DNA of 64,000 nt from Bordetella genomosp. 1 (GCF_002261335.1 NZ_NEVL01000001.1:744001-808000), one strand, 5' to 3'; numbered from the stretch's first letter, positions 35,968 to 44,375 are shown. Translations and numbers: made by a program. Notes: generated by a model from the sequence alone, not told the origin.

Positions 35968-37467
35968 ATGACCGTACTGTCGCTACTCCTCGCACGCGCC
36001 GCCCGCTGGCGGCTGCGTCCCGTGCCGCTCGCGCTGGTGCTGGCGCTGTCCGCATGCTCGACCGTGGACGTGGACGTGCCGGAGGCGCGCAAGGCGCCCG
36101 CGCGCTTCGACCAGGTGCCGGACGGCGCGCCGATCGATGCGGCCGCACTCGATCAGTGGTGGCTGGGCTGGAACGATCCGGTACTGACCGAACTCATCGA
36201 ACAGGGCCTGGCCGAGAACAGCGACATCCGCATTGCCCAGGCGCGGCTGGAAGAGGCGCGCGGCATGGCCGGCGTGGTCGATTCGGCGCTCTATCCGCAG
36301 ATCGGCGCCAGCGGCATGGCCCAGCGCGGCAAGATGGAGATCCGCAAGCCCGCCGGCCTGCCGGAAGATACGACCATGATCACCAGCTACCTCGGCGGCT
36401 TCACCGCGAGCTGGGAGGTCGACGTGTTCGGCGGCCGCCGCAGCGATTCGGCGGCCGCGGCGTCGGCCGCGCAGGCGCGCCAGGAGGCGCTGTATGGTGC
36501 GCGCCTGACCGTGGCGGGCGACATCGCGCGCAACTACCACGAGGCGCGCGGCATCGCGCAGCGGCTCAAGGTGCTCGACCGCAGCATCGCGGCCACCGAG
36601 AGGCTGCGCCGCTACGCGCTGGGCCGCTACGACGCGGGACAGGCGACGCGCTACGAGGTCGGCCGCGCCACCGCGCAGGCCGATGCGATCAAGGCGCAGC
36701 GGCCGCTGCTGACGAGCGAGTACGACATCCGGGTGCGGCGCATCGCGGTGCTCACCGGCCGCACGCCGCAGTCGCTCGCCTACCTGCCCGCCGTGCCGGC
36801 CTCCGCGGCCACGCCCGCGCCGCCGGCCGGCATGCTGCCCTCCGACGTGCTGGCGCGCAGGCCCGACGTGCGGGGCCGCGCCGACATGGTGAATTCGTAC
36901 GCCGCGCGGCTGGGCAGCGCCAAGGCCGATCTGCTGCCGCGCTTCTTCCTCAACTTCATGCTGCAGGACGGCCGCGTCGACTTCAGCACTCTCGGCGCGC
37001 TGCAGGGCACGGCCGGGCTGCTCGGCGCGGGCGTGACCCTGCCGATCTTCACGGCCGGCCGCATCAAGTCCAACATCGCGGCCTCCGACGCGCGTCTGCG
37101 CGAGGCGCTGGCGAGCTACGATCGCAGCATCCTCGATGCGCTCGAAGACGTCGACAACGCCTACGGCATGCGGCGCGGGCTCGACGAGCGCGAGCGCCTG
37201 CTCGTCACCGCCAGCGAGTCGGCCGCCGACAATGCGCGCCAGGCCGGCCGGCTATATGATGCTGGCAGGCAGACCCTGCAGGACGTGCTCGACGCGCAAC
37301 TCGATGCGCTGCGGCGCGAGGATGAATTGGCGCAGGTGCGCATGGCGCAGGCCAATGCCACGGTGCGGTTGTTCCAGTCGTTGGGAGGCGGCTGGCCGGC
37401 CAGCGCCGCCAACACGGCGCCCGACCCGGCACGGGACGGGGCGGTGCCGGATCGACCAGGAGAATAA
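35968..37467 (+). CDS. Outer membrane efflux lipoprotein, NodT/OprM family
   Basis: 499 residues. A lipoprotein signal ends in LALSAC (Cys about 30). Two OEP repeats follow (about 75-270 and 290-480), with the typical GWNDPVLTELIEQGLAENSD opening, ASWEVDVFGGRR, and LPSDVLARRPDVRGRADMVN and TLPIFTAGRIKSNIAASDAR between and within repeats. It forms the outer-membrane/periplasm channel of a tripartite exporter. It starts 5 bases after yhhJ, so this operon carries its own channel, unlike the RND operon at 25-29 kb, which might share it. Confidence 0.95.
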   Translation: MTVLSLLLARAARWRLRPVPLALVLALSACSTVDVDVPEARKAPARFDQVPDGAPIDAAALDQWWLGWNDPVLTELIEQGLAENSDIRIAQARLEEARGMAGVVDSALYPQIGASGMAQRGKMEIRKPAGLPEDTTMITSYLGGFTASWEVDVFGGRRSDSAAAASAAQARQEALYGARLTVAGDIARNYHEARGIAQRLKVLDRSIAATERLRRYALGRYDAGQATRYEVGRATAQADAIKAQRPLLTSEYDIRVRRIAVLTGRTPQSLAYLPAVPASAATPAPPAGMLPSDVLARRPDVRGRADMVNSYAARLGSAKADLLPRFFLNFMLQDGRVDFSTLGALQGTAGLLGAGVTLPIFTAGRIKSNIAASDARLREALASYDRSILDALEDVDNAYGMRRGLDERERLLVTASESAADNARQAGRLYDAGRQTLQDVLDAQLDALRREDELAQVRMAQANATVRLFQSLGGGWPASAANTAPDPARDGAVPDRPGE

Positions 37468-37471
37468 CGAG

Positions 37472-37648
37472 ATGCATCCGAACACCAACACCATGCTGAT
37501 CATCGTCAGCGTCGCGGTCGCATTGATGCTGGCAGGCTTCGGCCTGCGCGACCGCAACCTCGGCCTGCTCCTGATGGGCATCGGCCTGATCGTGGCCATC
37601 GCCACGATCGTCTACAAGGCCTACATCACCTTCAGCTCGTTCTACTGA
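37472..37648 (+). CDS. 58-residue two-helix membrane protein at the end of the exporter operon
   Basis: 58 residues with two predicted membrane helices (about 8-23 and 29-50) separated by a short LRDRN turn. An AGGAG site lies 9 bases before ATG 37472, and the gene begins 4 bases after the OMF stop codon. It is too small for most automated callers, but the spacing and composition support translation. Function is unknown; position suggests an accessory subunit of the ABC exporter. Confidence 0.75.
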   Translation: MHPNTNTMLIIVSVAVALMLAGFGLRDRNLGLLLMGIGLIVAIATIVYKAYITFSSFY

Positions 37649-37663
37649 CCTCCCGGTCGGTAT

Positions 37664-37692
37664 GTTGCGGGCGCAACGATTGCGGCCGCAAC
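37664..37692. repeat. Tandem 14-bp dyad repeat, copy 2
   Basis: GTTGCGGGCGCAAC (37664-37677) and ATTGCGGCCGCAAC (37679-37692) start 15 bases apart, the same spacing as copy 1 at 30489. It lies between the exporter operon and a convergent acetyltransferase gene. Confidence 0.6.
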
Positions 37693-37712
37693 CGCCAAGT
37701 CCGGCCGCCGGG

Positions 37713-38222
37713 TCAGGGCAGGTCGCGCGCCATGTACACCGCGCCGGCGCCGTATTGCGCCAGTTTCGCGCGCAGCGCCGCGGAATCCGGCTCGCGCCGG
37801 TAGCCCCGCCGCTCCCAATAGCCCACCGCGGATGCCAGCGACACCAGCGCCGCGCGCGCCAGGCCGAGCTCGCGCGCGCTGCGTGCGCTGTCCTCGAGCA
37901 GCGCGGCCGCCACCCCCAGCCCCTGCGCCGACGGCGCCACCGCGCAGTCGTGCACGAACCAGGTCGAGGCCGGCGCGGGCAGGGCGGCGAGCGGCTGGTC
38001 GAGCGCGGCCGGCAGGCCGGCATCCCAGGGGTAGGCGATCAGATAGCCGAACAGCGCACCCTCGTGCTCCGCGACGCGGCAGGTGTGCGGCGCGAGCATC
38101 TGGCGGTTGGCGAAGAAGGCCGCCGCCTCGAGCAGGTCGGCGGGATAGACCTGCGCCTGGATCCGCACGACCGCCGCGACGTCGGCGGCCAGCATGGGGC
38201 GGATGCGATAGGGCACTGGCAT
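37713..38222 (-). CDS. GNAT family N-acetyltransferase
   Basis: 169 residues. It contains MLAADVAAVVRIQAQVYP at the N-terminus, the CoA-binding core FVHDCAVAPSAQGLGVAAAL (about 90-110) and LVSLASAVGYWERRGYR near the end. Some members of this type (acting on small amines or protein N-termini) sit near envelope genes, but no substrate can be named. A GGAGA site precedes ATG 38222. It is convergent with the exporter operon and divergent from the lgm-like cluster. Confidence 0.88.
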   Translation of the reverse strand: MPVPYRIRPMLAADVAAVVRIQAQVYPADLLEAAAFFANRQMLAPHTCRVAEHEGALFGYLIAYPWDAGLPAALDQPLAALPAPASTWFVHDCAVAPSAQGLGVAAALLEDSARSARELGLARAALVSLASAVGYWERRGYRREPDSAALRAKLAQYGAGAVYMARDLP

Positions 38223-38300
38223 GAAAACGTCTCCTGAATCGGGCGCCAGTTTAGCTGGCTGTCAGGATTTGAGAGCAGGCCAATCCTATTTTCGCGAGCC

Positions 38301-38330
38301 AACGCGGGTTTGATGAAAATTCAACGCGGG
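38301..38330. promoter_or_regulatory. Direct repeats upstream of the lipid A modification genes
   Basis: AACGCGGG occurs at 38301-38308 and 38323-38330, 22 bases apart (two helical turns) on an A/T-rich spacer. It lies about 45-75 bases before the first gene. Such paired direct repeats are often response-regulator sites. Only two copies are seen, so this is tentative. Confidence 0.4.
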
Positions 38331-38373
38331 CACTTTCATACTGCGTTCCAGTTCAATCCTGATCGTGCCCGTC

Positions 38374-39423
38374 ATGAAGACCGACACCCGCGCCGACACC
38401 CCCGTTTCCCTCGCCCTGCCGTCCCGCGCCGCCGCCGTCGGCCTGCCGCGTCCGGCCGACCCGCGGCTCGCCGCCCGGCTGAGCGTGATCGTGCCCTGCC
38501 TCAACGAGGCCGACAATCTGCGCGAGCTGCTGCCCGCGCTGCGGGCCCGCCTCGATGGCCTGTGCCGCGAGTGGGAGGTCATCGTGGTCGACGACGGCAG
38601 CACCGACGCCACGCCCGCGCTCATGCAGGAGTGGTCGCTGCTCGACGGCTACCGCTACGTGCAGCTGTCGCGCAACTTCGGCAAGGAGGCGGCGCTGAGC
38701 GCCGGCCTCGAGGCCGCGGATGGCGACGCCGTGATCTGCCTCGATGCCGACATGCAGCATCCGCCCGCGCTGATCGACGAGATGGTGCGCCGCTGGCGCG
38801 CGGGCGCCGACATGGTCTATGCCGTGCGCGCCGACCGCGCCGACGAGACCTGGTTCAAGCGCGCCGGCACCCGACTGTTCTACCGCCTCATGACCGGCGC
38901 GGGCCGGCCCGAGGTACCCGCCGGCGCGGGCGACTTCCGCCTGATGGACCGGCGCGTGGTCGAGGCCCTGGTCGCGCTGCCGGAGCGCACGCGCTTCATG
39001 AAGGGCCTGTACGCCTGGGTCGGCTTCCGGGCCGAGCCCTTGCCCTACACGCCCGCCACGCGCATGCACGGCCGCACCCACTATCGGCCCTGGCGCCTGG
39101 TCCGCCTGGCGCTCGACGGCCTCACCGCGTTCACCACCTGGCCGCTGCGTGCGGTCAGCCTGGTCGGCGTGCTGTTCGCCGTCTTCGCCCTGGGCTACGC
39201 GTTGTGGCTGGTGCTGGATTATCTGCACAGCGGCAATCCGGTCTCCGGCTGGACCACCATCGTCACCGCGCTGTTCTTCTTCGCCGGCGTGAACCTCGTG
39301 TCGCTCGGCGTGGTGGGTGAATACGTGGCGCGCATCTTCGATGAGGTGAAGGGCCGTCCGCTCTACCTGACGCGGCAGCGCCGCGGCCGCGCCAAGCGCG
39401 CCAGCCGGGCGTCCGCACGATGA
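38374..39423 (+). CDS. lgmA: Polyprenyl-phosphate glycosyltransferase (ArnC/GtrB/DPM1 family; LgmA-like)
   Basis: 349 residues from ATG 38374 (GTG 38365 is an alternative; neither has a good ribosome-binding site). GT2 features: LSVIVPCLNEADNL, IVVDDGSTDATPAL, LDADMQHPP (DxD). Two C-terminal membrane helices (about 250-310) follow. Such enzymes load a sugar onto undecaprenyl phosphate. With the ArnT-like, GtrA-like and YdjC-like neighbours it matches the Bordetella LgmA-D set. In the model for that set, LgmA makes C55P-GlcNAc for glucosamine modification of lipid A phosphates. It overlaps the next gene by 4 bases. Confidence 0.85.
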   Translation: MKTDTRADTPVSLALPSRAAAVGLPRPADPRLAARLSVIVPCLNEADNLRELLPALRARLDGLCREWEVIVVDDGSTDATPALMQEWSLLDGYRYVQLSRNFGKEAALSAGLEAADGDAVICLDADMQHPPALIDEMVRRWRAGADMVYAVRADRADETWFKRAGTRLFYRLMTGAGRPEVPAGAGDFRLMDRRVVEALVALPERTRFMKGLYAWVGFRAEPLPYTPATRMHGRTHYRPWRLVRLALDGLTAFTTWPLRAVSLVGVLFAVFALGYALWLVLDYLHSGNPVSGWTTIVTALFFFAGVNLVSLGVVGEYVARIFDEVKGRPLYLTRQRRGRAKRASRASAR

Positions 39424-41039
39424 TGACCTCGCTGACGGGCGGGACGCGCGACGCGTTCCGCGCCTGGTCCGGCGTCTGGGTGCTGGGGCTGGCCTTGCTC
39501 TGGCTGGTCTGCCTTTCCTGGGCGCGCGTGCTGACGCTGCCCGATGAAGGCCGCTACGTGGGCGTGGCGTGGGAGATGCTGCGCAGCCATTCCTGGCTGG
39601 TGCCGCGCATCGACGGCATGCCGTATTTCCACAAGCCGCCGCTGTTCTACTGGCTCACGCAGGGCAGCCTGGCGTTGTTCGGCCTGCACGCATGGGCCGC
39701 GCGCCTGCCCTCGCTGCTGGCCGCCTGGGCGCTCGTGGCCGGTGTCTACGCCTTCGTGCGGGCGCAACGCGGCGAGCAGCAGGCCGCGCTCGCCGTCACC
39801 GTGCTGGTCACCCTGCCGCTCTTCTACGGTGGCGCGCAGTTCGCCAATCTCGACATGCTGGTGGCGAGCCTGATCGGCCTCACCGTGCTGGCCGGCGCCA
39901 CCGTCGTCCTGCGGGCGGCGCGCGGCGAGCCCGCCCGGGGCATGGCGCTGGCCACCGCGGCGCTGGCCGCGCTGGCCGTGCTGGCGAAGGGGCTGATCGG
40001 CATCGTGCTGCCCGGCGCGATCCTGGCCCTGTGGCTGGTCCTGCGCCGCGACGGGCGCGGCCTGCGCGCGCTGCTCTGGTGGCCGGCCATCGTGGTGTTC
40101 CTCGCGATCGCATTGCCGTGGTTCGTGCTGATGCAGCTGCGCTATCCGGGCTTCTTCCACTACTTCTTCGTCTACCAGCACTTCGAGCGCTTCGCCGCGA
40201 GCGGCTTCAACAACAGCCAGCCGTTCTGGTTCTACCTGCCGGTGGTGGCCGGGCTGGCGCTGCCCTGGTCGCTCTGGGCCGGCGGCGCGCTGCGCCGCAG
40301 CTTCTGGCGCGAATCGGGCCCGGGCGGGGTGCGCGTGCTGTACCTGGTCTGGCTGGCGGTCGTGATCGGTTTCTTCTCGCTGCCGCAGTCCAAGCTGATC
40401 GGATATGTGCTGCCCGCGCTGGCGCCGCTGGCGCTGTTGATGGCGGACGTCATCACCGCCGCGCATGCGGCGCGCGCCGACGCCCGCGTCGCCCGGCTGT
40501 TCCAGGTGTCGCTGCTCGCGGCCGCCGGCATCTGCGTCGTCGCGGTGGGCGTGGCCGCAATGAACCCGCGCGACAGCGCCGCCCGGCTGGGCGCGCAGGT
40601 GCGCAGCGCGGCGGGCCCGCAGGATCTGCAGGTGGCGCTGCACAGCTTCCCGTTCGACCTGGGCTTCTACACGGCCTCGCGCGAGCCGGTGCGGGTGATC
40701 GACGACTGGGCCAACCCCGAGATTCCCACGCGTGACAACTGGCGCAAGGAGCTCTACGACGCCGCGCAGTTCGAGCCGCAGGTGGGCGCCCGCGTGCTGC
40801 TGGGCGCGGACGCCTTCACGCAGACGCTGTGCGCCGCGCCCGCCGGCCAGGTGTATTGGATATGGGGACGTGACAGCGACCAGGGCGCCTATGCCGTGTT
40901 GCGCGGGCTGGCGCCCACGCTGGTGCAGGATCGGCGCCGCGTCTGGCGCGTGGAGGCGGGCTCGGCGTTCAGCGCGCAGCTGTGTGGGCAAAGGCCCACA
41001 GCCGGCTCGCCAGGAACGTCAGGCACGCCAGCGCAATGA
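39420..41039 (+). CDS. lgmB: ArnT-like lipid A glycosyltransferase (PMT/GT83 family; LgmB-like)
   Basis: 539 residues with about 12 membrane segments. The ArnT signatures are present: LTLPDEGRYVGVAWEMLRSH (periplasmic Asp/Glu loop, about 38-57) and GMPYFHKPPLFYWLTQGSLA (about 66-85), then GGAQFANLDM. A C-terminal periplasmic domain follows TM12. ArnT proteins move an aminosugar from undecaprenyl phosphate to lipid A phosphate, lowering negative charge and binding of cationic peptides. Its start overlaps the lgmA-like stop (ATGATGA). Its 3' end overlaps the GtrA-like gene on the other strand by 71 bases. Confidence 0.88.
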   Translation: MMTSLTGGTRDAFRAWSGVWVLGLALLWLVCLSWARVLTLPDEGRYVGVAWEMLRSHSWLVPRIDGMPYFHKPPLFYWLTQGSLALFGLHAWAARLPSLLAAWALVAGVYAFVRAQRGEQQAALAVTVLVTLPLFYGGAQFANLDMLVASLIGLTVLAGATVVLRAARGEPARGMALATAALAALAVLAKGLIGIVLPGAILALWLVLRRDGRGLRALLWWPAIVVFLAIALPWFVLMQLRYPGFFHYFFVYQHFERFAASGFNNSQPFWFYLPVVAGLALPWSLWAGGALRRSFWRESGPGGVRVLYLVWLAVVIGFFSLPQSKLIGYVLPALAPLALLMADVITAAHAARADARVARLFQVSLLAAAGICVVAVGVAAMNPRDSAARLGAQVRSAAGPQDLQVALHSFPFDLGFYTASREPVRVIDDWANPEIPTRDNWRKELYDAAQFEPQVGARVLLGADAFTQTLCAAPAGQVYWIWGRDSDQGAYAVLRGLAPTLVQDRRRVWRVEAGSAFSAQLCGQRPTAGSPGTSGTPAQ

Positions 41040-41364
41040 GGATGAGGGCCAGCAGCAGATCGTAGGGCAGGTCGGTCGCGTGCAGCAGCCAGGCATACGC
41101 GGCCTCGTTCACGACGAATCCCGCGGCTGAAACCAGAAAGAAACGACGCGCTGCTAAGGTCCAGTTGCGGCTCAGGTGGCGGAAGGTGAGACGGTAATGG
41201 CCCGTGAACGACACCACGAAGGCAATCAGCCACCCCGCGAGGTTTGCCAGGAGCGGGGCGGCGCCGAGCGCCTCGACGCAGCCGACGGCCACCAGCCAGT
41301 GCGTGGCGGCGGCGGCGCAGCCCACGAAAACGAACCAACCGAGCTGGCGCAGCAAGACACGCAT
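40969..41364 (-). CDS. lgmD: GtrA-like small membrane protein (LgmD-like, putative flippase)
   Basis: 131 residues with four membrane helices, the GtrA (PF04138) layout. LGWFVFVGCAAAATHWLVAV at the N-terminus and FLVSAAGFVVNEAAYAWLLH plus FLASRLWAFAH at the C-terminus are typical. GtrA-type proteins are thought to flip polyprenyl-linked sugars across the inner membrane. It is on the opposite strand to the other lgm-like genes. It overlaps the end of the ArnT-like gene by 71 bases, and its ATG lies only 9 bases from the YdjC-like ATG. Confidence 0.83.
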   Translation of the reverse strand: MRVLLRQLGWFVFVGCAAAATHWLVAVGCVEALGAAPLLANLAGWLIAFVVSFTGHYRLTFRHLSRNWTLAARRFFLVSAAGFVVNEAAYAWLLHATDLPYDLLLALILIALACLTFLASRLWAFAHTAAR

Positions 41365-41373
41365 GGTGATGTG

Positions 41374-42291
41374 ATGGACACTCAGGAAACAGACTTCTTC
41401 GGACGGCGGATCGCCGTGTGCGGCGACGATTTTGGCATGAATCATGCCGTCGATGGTGCCATGCTGCAGCTGGTCGACCTCGGCCGCATGAGCGCGGTGA
41501 GCTGCCTCGCCACCGGGCCCGCGTTCGCCGCTCATGCGGCCGAACTGCAGCGTCGCGACGTCGACATCGGCCTGCACCTGAACCTCACCGAATCGCTGTG
41601 CGCGGCCGACGGCGAGATGCCGGCGTTGCACACGTTGCTGGTGCGGGCCTGGCGCGGCCAGCTCGAGCCCGGCTGGGTCGAAGGGCAGATCGCGCGCCAG
41701 CTCGATGCCTTCGAGGCGCACATGGGCCGCGCGCCCGACTACGTCGATGGCCACCAGCACGTGCATCAGTTTCCCGGCGTGCTGCAGCCGCTGCTGCGCC
41801 AGTTGCGCCAGCGCTACGGCCTGTATCGGCCGTGGCTGCGCAATACCGCGCCGGGCCTGCTCGCGGGCGTGCCGCTGGCCGATGCGGCCAAAGCGCGCTT
41901 CATCGGCCTGCTGGGGTCGCGCGCGCTGCGCGCCGCCGCGCAGACCGAGGGCTGGCGCACCAATCGCCGTCTGCTCGGCGTGTACGGCCTGGAGGGCGGC
42001 GCGCGCGCCTACGCGGATCGGCTGCATTGCTGGCTGTTCAACGCGGCCGACGGCGACCTGCTGATGTGCCACCCGGCCTTGCCCGGCCGCGATCCGATGG
42101 CGCATGCGCGGCAGCGCGCCGCCGAGTTCGAGGTGCTGCGCAACACCGAGCTGAGCGGCTGGATGGGGGCCAACGGCCTGGCCGTGCGGCGCCTGTCGCA
42201 GCTGGGCGCCCTGCGCGACACGGCGGAATCGGTTAACTTTGACGCCGTCGCACCCGCCGGAAGACTCCGGCATCTCGTCAGCCGTTCATGA
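41374..42291 (+). CDS. lgmC: ChbG/HpnK (YdjC-like) carbohydrate deacetylase (LgmC-like)
   Basis: 305 residues. YdjC-family metal and catalytic motifs are present: VCGDDFGMNHAV (Asp-Asp), DIGLHLNLTES (His) and DYVDGHQHVHQFP (HxxxH-like). Family enzymes deacetylate N-acetylated sugars. In the Lgm model this step turns C55P-GlcNAc into C55P-GlcN before transfer to lipid A. The start near ATG 41374 is fixed by the DDFG motif at residues 18-21. Its control region must overlap the divergent GtrA-like gene. It is followed by the PACE gene with a 4-base overlap. Confidence 0.87.
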   Translation: MDTQETDFFGRRIAVCGDDFGMNHAVDGAMLQLVDLGRMSAVSCLATGPAFAAHAAELQRRDVDIGLHLNLTESLCAADGEMPALHTLLVRAWRGQLEPGWVEGQIARQLDAFEAHMGRAPDYVDGHQHVHQFPGVLQPLLRQLRQRYGLYRPWLRNTAPGLLAGVPLADAAKARFIGLLGSRALRAAAQTEGWRTNRRLLGVYGLEGGARAYADRLHCWLFNAADGDLLMCHPALPGRDPMAHARQRAAEFEVLRNTELSGWMGANGLAVRRLSQLGALRDTAESVNFDAVAPAGRLRHLVSRS

Positions 42292-42797
42292 TTCACCCCC
42301 CGGATACCGCCGCCGTCCCTCCCGCCACGCCGCCCCGCAAGACGCTCACCGAGCGCTTTCTGCACGCCTTTTTCTTCGAGGTGATCGCGATCGTGATGAG
42401 CGCGCCGGTGGCCGCCTGGGCCATGGACAAGCCGGTGTTCGACATGGGCGTGCTGACCGGGGTGATCGCCTTGATCGCCCTGTTCTGGAACATGGTCTAC
42501 AACGCCGGCTTCGAGCGCGTCGAGCGCCGTTTCGGCCTGGCGCGCACGCTGCCGGTGCGGGTGGTTCACGCCTGTGGCTTCGAGGTGGGGCTGGTGCTGA
42601 TCGTCGTCCCGCTGGCCGCGGGGTGGCTGTCGATCGGCTGGTGGGCGGCGTTCATGCTCGACCTGGGCTTTCTGATGTTCTACCTGCCCTACGCCTTCTT
42701 CTACAACCTCGCCTACGACCGCCTGCGCGCGCTGGTGGGGCCGCGCGCCGGCCCTGCAGCGCGCCTGAGCCGGTTCAGTCGGGCAGCGCCGCATTGA
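42288..42797 (+). CDS. PACE-family efflux protein (AceI-like, BTP domain)
   Basis: 169 residues with four membrane helices in two tandem BTP repeats. Repeat 1 has RFLHAFFFEVIAIVMSAPVA and FWNMVYNAGFERVE; repeat 2 has RVVHACGFEVGLVLIVVPLA and YLPYAFFYNLAYDRLR. These are the diagnostic pairs (RxxHAxxFE; WNxxYNxxF; PxAFxYNxxYDxxR) of the proteobacterial antimicrobial compound efflux family, whose AceI member exports chlorhexidine by proton exchange. Its ATG overlaps the YdjC-like stop (ATGA), so it is translationally coupled to the lipid A locus. Its 3' end overlaps the convergent hydrolase gene by 23 bases. Confidence 0.9.
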   Translation: MIHPPDTAAVPPATPPRKTLTERFLHAFFFEVIAIVMSAPVAAWAMDKPVFDMGVLTGVIALIALFWNMVYNAGFERVERRFGLARTLPVRVVHACGFEVGLVLIVVPLAAGWLSIGWWAAFMLDLGFLMFYLPYAFFYNLAYDRLRALVGPRAGPAARLSRFSRAAPH

Positions 42798-43677
42798 GCG
42801 TGGGCGCCTTCCAGGCCCGGCCCGCGTCGTCGACGAACTCGCGCACCGCCTTTTCGTAGGCCATCCCGCTCCTGACCGCGCCGGAGTGCGAGGCGCCGTC
42901 GATCTTCACCAGCCGGCGCAGCCCGGGATCCACCTTCACCGCCGCGGCGTAGAGCTCGTCGCTCATGGTGTGCGGCACCACCCGGTCGGCCGTGCCGTGC
43001 ACCAGCAGCAGGGGCTTGTTCAGCGTCGCCAGCTTGGCGACCGAGTCGAACGGCTGGGTGATCAGCAGCGAGGCGCCCGGCAGGCCGCCGTATTTCATCG
43101 TGGCCATCATGGCCGCCACGCTGGTGAAGCTCGATTCCACGATCAGGCCGGCGAAATCGGGCAGGTCCGGCCGATGCGCCAGGTCGATCGCGATGGCGCC
43201 GCCCAGGCTGTGGCCGTAGACGAAGCGGCGCGATGCATTGGGCTGGCGCCGCGCCAATTCGCGCAGCGCCGTGGCGGCGTCGTGAAAGGCCGACTCTTCG
43301 GAGGGCAGCCGCGGCGAGGATTCGCCGAAGCCGCGGTAATCGATCGCCAGCACCGAGTAGCCCATGCGGGTCCAGCCTTCCATGCGGAAGGCGCTGCCGT
43401 TCAGGTTCCAGCGCGCGCCGTGCAGATACAGCACCGTGGGCGCGTCCGGCAGCGGGCTCTGCCAGTACCAGGCGCGGATCGCTTCGCCATCGGCCACCGG
43501 CAGGTCGAACACCTCCGTGCCGGTGGGCGGCTCGCGCCACCAGCGTTGCTGGTCGTGTTCGGGCGAAAAAATGGCCTGACGCTGCCAGGCGTCGAGCTCG
43601 GAGCAGCCGACGAACCCCGCGGCGATCAGCAGGCCGGCGCCGGCGATGCGGCGCGAGGTACGGTTGAGGATAGCCAT
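42775..43677 (-). CDS. Alpha/beta hydrolase lipoprotein (BEM46/YfhR-like)
   Basis: 300 residues. The N-terminus MAILNRTSRRIAGAGLLIAA leading to GFVGC looks like a lipoprotein signal. The hydrolase core has VLYLHGARWNLNG, IDYRGFGESSP, nucleophile elbow GHSLGGA (Ser about 155), an Asp in LVHGTADRVVPH and the catalytic His in GASHSGAV. The substrate is unknown. It is convergent with the PACE gene and lies 68 bases downstream of the LysE gene, so it may be read from the exporter operon. Confidence 0.9.
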   Translation of the reverse strand: MAILNRTSRRIAGAGLLIAAGFVGCSELDAWQRQAIFSPEHDQQRWWREPPTGTEVFDLPVADGEAIRAWYWQSPLPDAPTVLYLHGARWNLNGSAFRMEGWTRMGYSVLAIDYRGFGESSPRLPSEESAFHDAATALRELARRQPNASRRFVYGHSLGGAIAIDLAHRPDLPDFAGLIVESSFTSVAAMMATMKYGGLPGASLLITQPFDSVAKLATLNKPLLLVHGTADRVVPHTMSDELYAAAVKVDPGLRRLVKIDGASHSGAVRSGMAYEKAVREFVDDAGRAWKAPTLNAALPD

Positions 43678-43745
43678 GCAGCCTCAGACCGGTTCCGAGC
43701 GCCCGGGTTCCCGCAGCGCGCGGCGAAGGATTCGGGGCCGGATCG

Positions 43746-44375
43746 TCAGGACGCCATCAGCTCGAGCGCCACCGGATACAGCGAGGCCACCAGCAGGAGC
43801 GCCATGGTCCAGTTGAACAGCCTGACCGCGCCAGGGCGGTGCAGCAGGCGCCGCAGCGCCACGCCGAACACCACCCAGATGCCGATGCTCGGCAGATTGA
43901 CGATGCCGCACACCACGGCCGCCACCATCAGGTTGGCGAAGAAACCTTGCTGCGGCGTGTAGGTCGCGATCACGCCGATCGCCATCACCCAGGCCTTAGG
44001 GTTGATCCATTGGAACAGCGCGGCCTGCGTGAAGGTGAAGGGCTTGCCGCGCTGTGCGCCGTCCTGCATCGGGCCCGACCGCGCGATCTTGCAGGCCAGG
44101 TAGAGCAGATAGAGCGCGCCGCCATACTTGAGCACCGTGTAGAGCCAGGGCGCGTGGGTGAACAGCGCGCCCAGGCCCAGGCCGGTCAGCACCATGAGCA
44201 GCACGAAGCCGATCGACACGCCCAGCATGTGCGGAATGCTGCGGCGAAAGCCGAAGGTCAGGCCCGACGACGCCAGCATGACGTTGTTGGGGCCGGGGGT
44301 GATCGAGGCCACCAGCGCGAAGGCCGCGAGCGGACCGAGCAGGGGCAGGGAAAGCATCGGGATCGAATCGAACAT
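43746..44375 (-). CDS. LysE/RhtB-family amino-acid exporter
   Basis: 209 residues with six membrane helices. The N-terminal signature ASITPGPNNVMLASSGLTFG (about 23-42) and HMLGVSIGF are typical, as is FQWINPKAWVMAIG in the middle. It exports amino acids or related metabolites. ATG 44375 has a GAGGA site; an upstream Met exists without one. The EamA gene ends 10 bases upstream on the same strand, so both exporters form an operon divergent from the MocR regulator. Confidence 0.93.
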   Translation of the reverse strand: MFDSIPMLSLPLLGPLAAFALVASITPGPNNVMLASSGLTFGFRRSIPHMLGVSIGFVLLMVLTGLGLGALFTHAPWLYTVLKYGGALYLLYLACKIARSGPMQDGAQRGKPFTFTQAALFQWINPKAWVMAIGVIATYTPQQGFFANLMVAAVVCGIVNLPSIGIWVVFGVALRRLLHRPGAVRLFNWTMALLLVASLYPVALELMAS

